Origin: Hyphochytrium catenoides
Taxonomy: Eukaryota > Sar > Hyphochytriomycetes > Hyphochytriales > Hyphochytriaceae
Assembly (NCBI GenBank): GCA_900088475.1
Contig: FLMG01001464.1
Span: forward strand, 1 to 10,000
Length of the DNA: 10,000 bases
Reading direction: 5' to 3'
The notes beneath the pieces were generated by a model, which ran no database searches, was not told the DNA's origin, and saw only the letters and a program-made list of their open reading frames with translations. Numbering within the stretch: position 1 is the first letter of the stretch; each line of letters begins with the position of its first letter. Made by a program: the position numbers and the translations under genes. This document shows positions 1-7,342 of this stretch, piece by piece.

Positions 1-28
1 TCTCTCTCTCTCTCTCTCTCTCTCTCTC
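1..28. repeat. (CT)n microsatellite
   Basis: A pure CT dinucleotide run starts at the first base, so the array probably extends to the left of the window. It may lie inside, or next to, the LTR proposed for the following 30 bases. Confidence 0.95.
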
Positions 29-72
29 GACCCGCCTCATCAACAGTCTCACACGTTACATGGTAGCTGAGC
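29..72 (+). other. Possible LTR 3' end and tRNA primer-binding site
   Basis: The bases up to position 60 end in TTACA. They are followed directly by TGGTAGCTGAGC (61-72). LTRs usually end in CA, and the adjoining primer-binding site starts with TGG, complementary to the CCA end of a tRNA. The first seven bases, TGGTAGC, match the complement of the GCUACCA end found in many eukaryotic initiator tRNAs; the rest would depend on the host tRNA. The gag-like frame follows on the same strand, at the place expected for gag. The LTR start lies outside the window and no second LTR copy was found, so this is an inference from position and motif. Confidence 0.33.
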
Positions 73-279
73 TTAACAACCTCGGGTCTTGTGCTTTTGT
101 GGTTTGTTGATCTCTCTCTTCCATGCCCTTGTGTGCGTACTACGTCGACGTCGTTGTTTGTGACAAGCGTGGTCGGGGTACTGTACAGTAACTCAAGGCC
201 TTAGGTCGTGGTTCTCGTTGTCTGCCCGGTTATTACTTAGGAAGGAAGGCGCGGTAACGGAAGTGTCCAGACAGCGCTG
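73..279 (+). other. Non-coding leader between PBS candidate and gag
   Basis: No coding frame is supported here. If the primer-binding site is real, this is the retroelement leader, where packaging and dimerisation signals would sit. Two perfect palindromes are visible: ACGTCGACGT (142-151) and TACTGTACAGTA (179-190). Self-complementary sequences of this kind could act as dimer-initiation loops, but nothing else in the sequence proves it. Confidence 0.3.
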
Positions 280-548
280 CTTGGAGCCCATCGTAGACTT
301 CATCCGCCGCCGCCGCCGCCGGTCACACGCCAGCAGTCGGCTGTCAGCGCTGGCCGGGTGACGGCGCTGGAGCATCAGGTTGCTCAATGGGAAAGCCAGG
401 GTCAGACTCTGGGCTCTTGGAGCTCATCGCAGCGCTCATCCGCGCCGCCGCCGCCGGCTCACACGCAAGCAGTCGGCTGTCAGCGCTGGCCGGGTGACGG
501 CGCTGGAGCATCAGGTTGCTCAATGGGAAAGCCAGGGTCAGACTCTGG
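280..548 (+). repeat. 136-bp direct tandem duplication
   Basis: Two adjacent copies begin at 280 and 416 and match at a constant offset of 136 bases. The second copy ends at about 548. Each holds a CCG-rich run, then a shared block of about 75 bases that is almost identical between copies. Because 136 is not a multiple of three, the copies are read in different frames in any one transcript. The second copy is in frame with the downstream gag-like sequence, and the first would be shifted. The duplication therefore lies at, or just upstream of, the original start of gag. Confidence 0.9.
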
Positions 549-550
549 CT

Positions 551-1506
551 ATGATCCTGAGCGGCTTTCAGGACCAACGTCAGGCGAATGCTGCCCATCT
601 TGACGATCTCAAGTCTTTCTCCGGACAAGAAGACCGAGAGCGACGCCAGCATGTTCAACGTCCCCGCGCCACGGCAAAGACCCAGCTAGTCTTGTTGACT
701 CCCACCGAGAAGGTAGGCATCAAGGTGGTGACACAAGGAACCATCCAAGGCAAGTTGGAAGGATATTTCACACCTGCTGCAGCTCAAAAGCAGCACGTGT
801 TTGCGGATGATGATGAGCGCCCGCGGCTTGCTGCCCCGCACAACAGTGCAGTGAAGTTGGAGCGTTTAATAACAGGCATGAGTCTGTCAACCCTGGAAGA
901 CGCAGACCCACAGAGTGATGACGCTTCGGAGGCAGACGAGGGCGAGGAGATGGGGATTGCTTCGCAAGGGATCAAGCCGGCCTCGCGCCACTGGGACTTG
1001 ACGAAGCTGATCCACAAGCCCACGGAGTTTCGCGGCGGTGCAGCTGCTTCTGCTCTCGCCACCATTCAATGGGTGCGGGCGATGGCCAAGTTCCTCTCTC
1101 TGCAGGGCGATTTGGAGGGGGTAACTAGAGACACGCTTGCCACGAGCTACCTCAAGGACAAGGCGGAATCCTGGCTTCATGCGTGGCTGCAGTCACGCGC
1201 GACCAAAGGGCACCAGACGCAGGCAACGTGGAGTGAGCTCGCGAAGGCACTGCTGAAGAAGCACAAGTGCCACCTCTTAAGAGGTAAGGTCCCACCGGCA
1301 ACTTTCCTTGATGCAGCCTTGCAAAAAGGAAAAAATGTTGAACGATGCCTCAAGGAGTTCGACAACTTGCGCCTCAATTGCTCCAGCATGATGGAGGAGG
1401 TGCTGATGCAGCGACTGTACGACCTCGCCAGTGGAGTCCATCATATCTATGAGAAGACGCAGGTGGAGTTCTACTCCTTCAAGTCCGTGGATGACATGTT
1501 GGACCG
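551..1506 (+). pseudogene. gag: Retrotransposon gag-like fragment, left copy
   Basis: This is a capsid-type Gag remnant of an LTR retrotransposon, probably Ty3-like. The first in-frame ATG is at 551; the open frame runs upstream through the second 136-bp repeat copy. The N-terminal part is polar and possibly coiled-coil, followed by an acidic Ser/Asp/Glu-rich stretch (about 895-950). A Retrotrans_gag-type core begins near 1010: FRGG, a pattern reading SYLKDKAESWLHAWL (1147-1191), then TWSELAKALLKKHKC, and a VERxLxEFDNLRLNC segment near 1340-1380. Homology with the other copy stops at 1506, while the frame stays open to a stop at 1885, so everything beyond 1572 is the antisense of the right copy and not real Gag. 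A +1 insertion near 1276 and a matching -1 change near 1330 shift 57 bases out of frame compared with the right copy. No zinc knuckle or pol is present. This is a remnant, although its frame remains open. Confidence 0.8.
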
Positions 1507-2205
1507 TCTGTATGACTTGGAGGAGGTACACTTTCAAGCCTATGGCGTTGGCGTGGGAGTCTCCTTGGTGACGGTCCAACATGTCATCCACGGACCTAAA
1601 GGTATAGAACTCCACCTGCGTGTTCTCATAGATATGAGGGACTCCGATGGTGAGGCCATACAGCCGCTGCATCAGCACCTCCTCCTTCATGCTGGAGCAA
1701 TTGAGGCGCAAGTTGTCGAACTCTCTAAGGTACCGTTCGACATTTTCGTCCCTTTTGCAACGCTGCATCAAGGAAAGTTGCCGGCGGGACCTCTCTTCCA
1801 GGAGGTGGCACTTGTGCTTCTTCAGCAGTGCCTTTGCAAGTTCACTCCAAGTTGCCTGCGTCCGGTTCCCTCTGTTCGCCCGTGACTGCAGCCACGCGTG
1901 GAGCCAGGATTCCGCCTTATCTTTGAGGTAGCTCGAGGCAAGTGTGCCGCTAGTCACGCCGTCCAGATCCCCCTGGAGATAGAGGAACTTGTCCATCGCC
2001 CTCCCCCACGGAATGGTGGCGAGAGCAGAAGCAGCCGCAGCACCGCGAAACTCCGTGGGCTTGTGGATCAACTTCGTCAAGTTCCAGTGGCGCGAGGGCG
2101 GCTTGATCCCCCAATCCCCATCTCCACGCCCTCGTCTGCCTCCGAAGCGTCATCACTCTGACGGTCGGCGTCTTTCAGGGTTGACAGGCCCATGCCTGTT
2201 ATTAA
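865..2205. repeat. Large imperfect inverted repeat of gag sequence
   Basis: The left arm (865-1506) and right arm (1572-2205) are reverse complements of each other. The spacer is 65 bases (1507-1571). At the outer end, AATAACAGGCATG at 868-880 faces CATGCCTGTTATT at 2191-2203. At the inner end, 1483-1506 pairs perfectly with 1572-1595. Over two blocks of 151 aligned Gag residues I count 23 differences, about 85 percent identity, so the arms are old or came from two different family members. The coding ends converge toward the centre. A transcript crossing the centre would fold into a hairpin with a stem of roughly 635 bp. Confidence 0.9.
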
Positions 2206-2283
2206 GCGGCATATTGTTGCTCTGGCGCCTTCTTCCATGTTGTCTAGCTGCAGCTGCAGTGGCGCACTTCCTTCTTTGAGCAA
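1572..2283 (-). pseudogene. gag: Retrotransposon gag-like fragment, right copy
   Basis: A second copy of the same Gag core lies on the minus strand. Reading leftward, a short frame from 2283 contains the acidic stretch (SDDASEADEG, near 2135-2165). A second frame beginning near 2080 then carries LTKLIHKPTEFRG, the LKDKAESWLHAWLQSRA helix region, TWSELAKALLKKHKC and NVERYLREFDNLRLNC. The two frames are separated by a 7-bp deletion near 2108-2112 relative to the left copy, which breaks the gene. Within the core this copy keeps the more family-like reading where the left copy is frameshifted. The sequence upstream of 2210 no longer matches the left copy. No primer-binding site was found upstream on this strand. 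A Gag remnant is clear; the exact element boundaries are not. Confidence 0.78.
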
Positions 2284-3970
2284 TAGAAAGATCTAACTCT
2301 CTCACTCTGCAGCAGCTACTCTATGAGCACGTGGTGAGTCAGTAGCAATACGTTCTAGCTTAATAACCCTGGCCACAGGGAAGGTAAGCCTCATTATTAA
2401 TTAGACCGAGCACCCGACCGACCGTCTGCTGCGGAGGCTCCAACACACTGAGACGACAGGAGAAGTTGAGCTTTTATTTTCGAGTGCAAGCCACAGAGCA
2501 GCAGAGCTCGACCGTCTAAAGGACCTCTTTCTTTCTTCCTGGCTGTGTCTCATTATGCTGTGCTGTATATAGCTTAGGCGCAACCACTCCGCTGCTGTTC
2601 AAAGCTTCCGCGCCACCCATTGCTGCCCTGCAACAAGCTCTTGACGCCACCTATCATTGGGGCTGGGCTGCCAACCAACAACGTCACGCCACCCGCGTAC
2701 TAAGGATTAGCTCTACCTCCTCACACAGCATGCAGATCTTCCACCACGTTCAGATAGTGATAATCCATACACCTAAAGACTGGAGATCAGAATGGAGCAG
2801 AAGATTGTGGAGAGGCAACATGGATGAGCAGGTGCCTTTCAAACGTCGTGGTGGCTCGTGGTAGACGTCTGAGTCATCCTGGTTGGTGTTAGCTCCGCGC
2901 TGACGAAGAAAGAATGTCGACGCCTTCATCTTCTTCTGATTGTCTCACTTTTGCAACCCGGACGACCCTCAACTGCAGCAGACTCACCTGCTGACTGCGG
3001 CGATGCGAGACTGCGCCGTATAGTTAAAGCTTTCAGCCTGCCAATGGTGGTCTGCCAAGAGCTTGTCGTCGCCGCTGCGACTTGAGTCTCGGGTGGTAAC
3101 CCCGAAAGACGCTGCTGGTCATCCCACAGAAGGAAGATCTCTGTTCCAAGCTTGCGGAGAATCACTGCCGCCAGGCTCATAAGGGTAGAGCGCGTCATGG
3201 CACTTGTACCCTGAGAACGAAGGTGCCATGACGCTCTCTCTTACTACTCTACTTGGGCCATATTTCTCAGAAAAGTAAGAGAGAGCGCCTTCTCGTTGTT
3301 GTCCTGGGTCGCCAGATGTGCAAAGAGGATACCGGGTTCCTCATCATGGATATCACCGTCAGGAGCCTTAGTGGAGTGGAGCTCCCATCCTCTCCTCCAA
3401 TGTCGCGGCCCAGGACAACGGCAACAAGGCGCTCTTACCTTCGCTGAGGAGCAACCATCAGATGATCGGAAGTGAATTGCCTACTTCCTCGTCGATCGTC
3501 ATAAGAAGTGTCAAAAGTTCTTCAGACTTTTTTTGCCCGTGTGCGCCTCGCCGTGATCTGACATCCTTACCCGGCCTGCTGACGGGGATCTGATGAGGTT
3601 ATTACTCCGCTCGCTTGCATACTTCGTCATCAGGATACCGTCATATGGCGGCACTTTCGCGCCGAGTTGACGGAACAGAGGAGATGATCATTGTCTCACT
3701 TCTCTCATGCTGCATCGCTGACCGTAAGGCCCGTTCTCTAGAGATATCTTCTCGTTGGCGTGCGGTCACTCTGTCTCTCAGAGTAAGAGGACGAATGAGA
3801 GCGTCGCCCTAAGGAGACGGACGGCTGGCAGGCATCTCTCCTGATGTCTCTGCTATCTCAATGTTGCTGCTATGACGGACAAGGAAAGCTGTAGGGAACT
3901 GATAAGATAAGCGCTGGGCCGGGCCAGGAGAGGGCGATCAGCAAACCAAAGAACAGCAGCAGCGTCATTG
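2284..3970. other. Long region without a supported gene
   Basis: No frame in this stretch is longer than about 90 codons and none resembles a protein family I recognise, including retroelement pol. A TATATA motif on the + strand (2566-2571) and an AAG|GTAAGC donor-like sequence (GT at 2384) are visible but have no partner exon that I can define. A run of seven T at 3528-3534 has no tRNA or other RNA polymerase III gene in front of it. Base composition is mixed and lacks the CT/GA arrays that dominate to the right. It may be decayed mobile-element or ordinary intergenic DNA. Confidence 0.5.
3187..3239. repeat. Hairpin with 17-bp stem
   Basis: AGAGCGCGTCATGGCAC (3187-3203) is followed, after a 19-base loop, by GTGCCATGACGCTCTCT (3223-3239). 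Sixteen of 17 positions pair, and the inner 12 pairs are perfect. Both arms contain an ATGACG, one on each strand. Function is unknown; a small inverted-repeat element remnant, a protein-binding site or an RNA hairpin are all possible. Confidence 0.85.
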
Positions 3971-4022
3971 ACTTGTGAATATATTTGTTCTCATAGAAGA
4001 GACTCTCTCCTTTAGCGCTGTC

Positions 4023-4068
4023 CCGGTCAACTCTCGTCTCTTCCAGAGAGGCGACGAGGAGAGACCGG
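4023..4068. repeat. Nested hairpin
   Basis: An outer stem CCGGTC/GACCGG (4023-4028 with 4063-4068) encloses a second stem CTCGTC/GACGAG (4033-4038 with 4053-4058). A short continuation TCT/AGA sits inside the second stem. A symmetric 4 + 4 internal loop separates the two stems. It lies just upstream of the acceptor-like repeat array. No function can be assigned. Confidence 0.55.
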
Positions 4069-4103
4069 ACTTAATCTATCTTTCGATGCAGCCTTCAACT
4101 GCT

Positions 4104-4394
4104 CAATCAACTCTTCTCTCTCTCTCTCTTTCTCTCTCTCCAGGCTGCCAGTCCTTTCCTTCATCTGACTGGAATGTCTTTTCTCTCTCTCTCTCTCCAG
4201 GCTGCCAGTCTCTTTCCTTCATCTGGACTGGAATCAACTCTTCTCTCTCTCTCTCTCTTTCTCTCTCGCCAGGCTGTCCTTTCGTTTATCTGGACTGGAA
4301 TGTCTTTTCTCTCTCTCTCTCTCTCCAGGCTGCCAGTCTCTTTCCTTCATCTGGACTGGCTTCAACTCTTCTCTCTCTCTCTCTCTCTTTTCAG
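4104..4394 (+). repeat. Five-unit tandem array of splice-acceptor-like sequences
   Basis: Each unit consists of a CT-rich tract, then CAG|GCTG, then a conserved segment containing CATCTGGACTGGAAT or a close variant. The AG dinucleotides end at 4143, 4200, 4272, 4328 and 4394. Two unit types alternate (one has CAACTC and the other TGTCTT before the CT tract), giving a higher-order repeat of about 122-129 bases in the order A-B-A-B-A. Every unit matches a textbook 3' splice site: pyrimidine tract, then CAG, then G. The second also has a CTGAC branch-like motif about 35 bases upstream of its AG. The sequence shows the pattern; use in splicing is inference. Confidence 0.85.
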
Positions 4395-4421
4395 GCTGCC
4401 AGCCTCTTTCCTCCTCTTCAG

Positions 4422-4715
4422 GTGATCAAGAGCTGGGACGGGGAAGCCCCACATCAGGGGCCTGGGGAAGCAGGAGAGAAAGATGGTGCTCCACACACGA
4501 GGAGAAGAAGGGGCAACAACAAGCTCTGCTCGTCCTTTTTTCCTTCTTCTCTCCCATCTCCAGGCGGCCTGGCATCATCAGGAAGGCTCTGTACCAGCCG
4601 CCGGGCCGCGCCCTGCTTGCCACGTCCTCGTTCTTCCTCTTTGACCATTCCTCAAAGGCAGAGCAGCTTCTTTTCCTGACCGGGCCGCCAATGCTGGTGC
4701 TCGTTTTCCTCTTTC

Positions 4716-4720
<5 letters not shown>
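4422..4720 (+). other. Possible exon-like stretch, product not recognised
   Basis: After an acceptor-like CAG at 4419-4421, one frame (phase of 4424) stays open past 4720. A second acceptor-like CAG ends at 4563. From 4565 the same frame has a non-repetitive composition, including RKALYQPPGRALLATSSFF and then a hydrophobic segment LLFLTGPPMLVLVFLF, before it runs into the CT microsatellite. I recognise no family. Other frames of the same stretch stop or become repetitive. It could be an exon of an intron-containing gene or chance. Confidence 0.18.
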
Positions 4721-4755
<35 letters not shown>

Positions 4756-4812
4756 GTCCTCTCTCTTTCTCTGCCTCTCTTCTTTCTCTGTTCTCTCTCT
4801 CTTCCTCCGCAG
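4720..4812 (+). repeat. CT-rich tract ending in an AG|GT junction
   Basis: A (CT)n run (4720-4749) grades into mixed pyrimidines and ends in CTCCGCAG followed by GTAGGG. The AG ends at 4812. The tract is the right length and composition for a polypyrimidine tract. The bases that follow resemble a 5' splice donor, so the junction looks like an acceptor and a donor fused together. Confidence 0.8.
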
Positions 4813-5089
4813 GTAGGGCCGACCGGTGGCTAATAGACTAATGGAGAGACTGGACCGGAGTTTCGGACGACGAAGAATCTTTCTCCTCAAAAAGAGAGAG
4901 AAAAAGCTTCTGCAGCGATGGAATAGGAGAGAGAAAGATTCGTTGGCTTTATATTTTATTAGCTGTAGTTCTACTGTTCTGATGATGACTCCTCCCCTCT
5001 TTCAGGAGAGAGACAGTACGAGAAGGGACGTGTGCCCGTGTTATTATTCCTACCGCACGTGTGTCTTATGAGAGTTCTCTTCTTTCTCT
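4813..5089. other. Stretch between CT tracts, no supported gene
   Basis: No recognisable protein is encoded. A purine-rich patch (about 4890-4940) is followed by an AT-richer stretch (about 4945-4975) and then by TTATTATTCC-type sequence leading into the next CT tract. The only open frames are short or run into CT repeat. Confidence 0.4.
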
Positions 5090-5118
5090 TTCTCCGTTTT
5101 TCCTCTCTCTCTCTCTCG

Positions 5119-5151
<33 letters not shown>

Positions 5152-5200
5152 CCTTCATCTCTCTCTCTCTTCCACATCTGTCTTCTGTCACTCTCTCTCT

Positions 5201-5242
<42 letters not shown>

Positions 5243-5420
5243 TCTTGCTTCTCTCTTCTCTTTTCTCTCTCTCTCTCTCTCTCCCCCTCCCATCTCTCTC
5301 TCTCTTCCATATCTGTCTCGTGTTACTCTCTCTCTTCCTCGTCTTCTCTCTTTCCCCTCTCTTACTCTCTCCCTGTTCCTTTTCTCTCTCTCTTTTCCTT
5401 CTCTCGTCATGTCTCTCCGC
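5090..5420. repeat. Long CT-rich low-complexity tract with internal duplication
   Basis: About 330 bases are nearly all pyrimidine on the + strand. Inside, a block with CATCTCTCTCTCTCTTCCA followed by C/T and ATCTGTCT occurs twice, starting at 5156 and 5291, an offset of 135. Predicted proteins across this tract (Ser/Leu repeats on one strand, Arg/Glu repeats on the other) are translations of the microsatellite, not genes. Confidence 0.92.
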
Positions 5421-6179
5421 CCACATTCTCCATCTCTACCTCTCTTCGTCTTGCGGTACCTCTTGGCACTTCAGTAAAGGTATAAAGCCTTACTCTGTCT
5501 GCCTCATATCCTCTCTGTCTCGTCTCTATCTCCTCCGCTCCCACTGCTCGTCCCACTTGGAACAACTTCCCACCAGGGAAACAGAAGACGTGCCTTCCCT
5601 CCCTGAATATTCGCCGCCTACCCTTATAAGGCCCCGATCCTTTCTTCAGAAATATCCGAAGATAGTCCGGCTGCCCTCCCTCATGCACCCACCTCGCTGC
5701 TCCACCTCACAGCACATCTCTGGCCCACCCACCCCGGCCTAAGGTCGTTTATGCCCCTCATTTAACGCCGTCCGCCCTCCTTCAACCACACCGCTTGCCT
5801 GTTTCCAGGCCCACCCATCCGTTGGTGTTATGTGCCTTTCAAACCTTCGGCCAACCAATTTCTTATATTCGGCCAGTCACGGCGAGGACAATGGAGCGCT
5901 ACGTGAGGGAGACAAAATGTCTCAGACCAACCCCAAAAACCAAAAAGAAACCTCTACAAACAACTTGTTTAATTTTACAGCCTTCGTTATTCGTTATTCG
6001 TCTTATCGGGCACCCGAAAGTGTTTCGAACTTCAAGCTGACAGCAAAATGGTTGCCGAAAACAACAAGTCTGGCCGTTAGCGGTTTAATTTGTGCTTATA
6101 TAGGGACGGCTGAAGGGTGGGTGGGACGAACAGGAAAGATATGAATCGAGCAGCAGACGCGTTTTTGACACGAGAAAAG

Positions 6180-6180
<1 letters not shown>
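5421..6180. other. Non-repetitive region, unrecognised short frames only
   Basis: This stretch is not low complexity. A TATAAAG motif at 5481-5487 (+) and a TATAAG at 5625-5630 (+) are present. The longest non-repetitive frame with an ATG runs from 5830 to 6144 (+, 104 codons); it has ordinary amino-acid composition but no similarity I recognise. A short ATTCGTT tandem repeat lies near 5985-6000. Between 5920 and 6100 the DNA is noticeably AT-richer than the flanks. I cannot support a specific gene. Confidence 0.4.
6097..6103 (-). promoter_or_regulatory. TATA-box candidate
   Basis: The + strand reads TTATATAGG; on the - strand this is CCTATATAA, which is a good TATA element. It sits in the AT-richer island. 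On the - strand the DNA upstream of it is the CT-rich complement of the GA tract at 6183-6520. Leftward transcription is therefore the better guess, but no downstream gene can be named. Confidence 0.25.
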
Positions 6181-6182
<2 letters not shown>

Positions 6183-6216
<34 letters not shown>

Positions 6217-6345
6217 AACGACGGAGACAGAGAGACAGAGACAGAGAGAGACACATAAAGGAGGGAGAAACAGAGAGAAACACAGATAGACAGAGAGAGA
6301 AAGAGAGAAAGAGAGAAAGAGAAAGTGAGAAACAGAGAGAGAGAC
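6183..6345. repeat. GA microsatellite and purine-rich tract
   Basis: A pure (GA)n run covers 6183-6215. It continues as degenerate purine-rich sequence (GACAGA and GAAA variants) to about 6345. The strand bias is opposite to that of the CT tracts at 4720-5420. Confidence 0.93.
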
Positions 6346-6450
6346 GTACTATTATTCCCAGGTGCCGCCAAGGACCAAAAAGTGGAGTCAGAAAGCAGCG
6401 TGGCACACCAGCATAGCCTTCTCCACATACTGTAACAGAGTAGCCAAAGC

Positions 6451-6453
6451 GGA

Positions 6454-6518
<65 letters not shown>

Positions 6519-6520
6519 AA
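6451..6520. repeat. GA microsatellite
   Basis: About 70 bases of nearly uninterrupted GA with a few AAG interruptions. It could form triplex (H-DNA) structures, as long mirror-symmetric purine tracts are known to do. Confidence 0.93.
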
Positions 6521-6882
6521 GATTGCATAAAGCAGAAGCGGGTCCGTGGACATTCTACCGCCGTCCTTCTTCTCTTCTCTGCGCCGATGCTCTGGGGCTG
6601 GTAGTTCTATCTCTCTCTCCTCTTAGCCAGCACTGCCTGCCCAGCTGGTGGAGCCAAGAACGACTTAGTCTCTCTCTCGATCCATCGTCTTTCTGCGCCC
6701 ACCAAGCGGCAGCGGCCCGCTTGCCATCGAAGAGAGAGAAAGAGAAAGACTTTGCAAGAAAGAGAGAGATCGTGAGAAGAGGAAGAAAGAGAAAGTTCTG
6801 CATCTCTTGCCACATATCCTTCAGTCCATTCCACGCCTTTTGTGCCTTTGCTCCTTTTCATTCTCCGCCATTCTCCGCCAAT
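6521..6882. other. Stretch without a supported gene between GA and CT arrays
   Basis: A mixed-composition stretch with short CT and GA patches. The purine/pyrimidine strand bias changes over here: GA-rich before 6520, CT-rich from 6883. A short tandem CATTCTCCGC occurs twice at 6859-6878. Frames that cross it are repeat-derived or unrecognised. Confidence 0.4.
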
Positions 6883-7088
6883 CTTCTCTCTCTCTCTCTC
6901 TCTCTCGTCTCTCTCTCTCCCGTCTCTCTCTCTGAAGTTTCCTGACAACCTCAGCCGCGCTCTCTCGGACTTACTTTCTTTTTCTGCTCTTCACATTCTC
7001 TCTCTCTTTTTCTCTAATCTTCTTTCCTGGTGCCGCGCTACCTCCCCTATTTTCTTGTCTCTCTCTCTCTCTCTCGCTCTCTCTCTCC
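6883..7088. repeat. CT-rich tracts upstream of the PAS gene
   Basis: CT runs at 6883-6934 and 7057-7088 are joined by pyrimidine-rich sequence. They lie on the sense strand of the PAS gene, 280-490 bases before its ATG. They may be part of the promoter, a 5' leader or an intron; the sequence does not decide between these. Confidence 0.9.
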
Positions 7089-7275
7089 AAAAAAATCTGC
7101 GCAAGAGAGACAGCAAAAGAGATCACCGCGCCAACTTTTTCTGACACCTCTTTCCTCTTCTCTTGGCGCGGATGCTTCCATGGCCAGTCCCGCCGTGGGG
7201 CCGCGCGCTGGCCGCGTCCTAAGGCTCCTCAGGGCCTGGACTGGACTCCTGGCAGCGCAGGAAGGCGCTGGATAA

Positions 7276-7302
7276 CTTAACTTCGCTTTCCTCTTGCCGT
7301 GT

Positions 7303-7342
<40 letters not shown>

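Noticed and set aside
1281-1290. GAG|GTAAGG donor-like site inside the left gag arm
   Set aside because: Created by the one-base insertion in this arm and lacking a matching acceptor that improves the Gag frame; probably chance.
2926-3198. A 90-codon - strand frame starting inside the 17-bp-stem hairpin
   Set aside because: No similarity recognised; its ATG comes from the hairpin sequence and nothing supports expression.
3528-3534. Run of seven T as an RNA polymerase III terminator
   Set aside because: No tRNA-like fold or internal promoter boxes were found upstream.
2284-3970. Remaining retroelement pol (protease, reverse transcriptase, integrase)
   Set aside because: I looked for the catalytic aspartate motif of reverse transcriptase and for zinc-binding motifs in the translations provided and saw none.
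4104-4394. Regularly spaced repeats resembling a CRISPR array
   Set aside because: The units vary in length, the intervening sequence is itself CT repeat, there are no cas genes, and the setting is eukaryotic.
4081-5742. Long frames rich in Ser/Leu repeats on the + strand and Arg/Glu repeats on the - strand
   Set aside because: They are translations of CT/GA microsatellites; such frames are open on both strands by composition alone and carry no family signature.
6077-6553. Ser/Leu-rich - strand frame and Arg/Glu-rich + strand frames across the GA arrays
   Set aside because: Repeat-derived, with no recognisable non-repeat domain.
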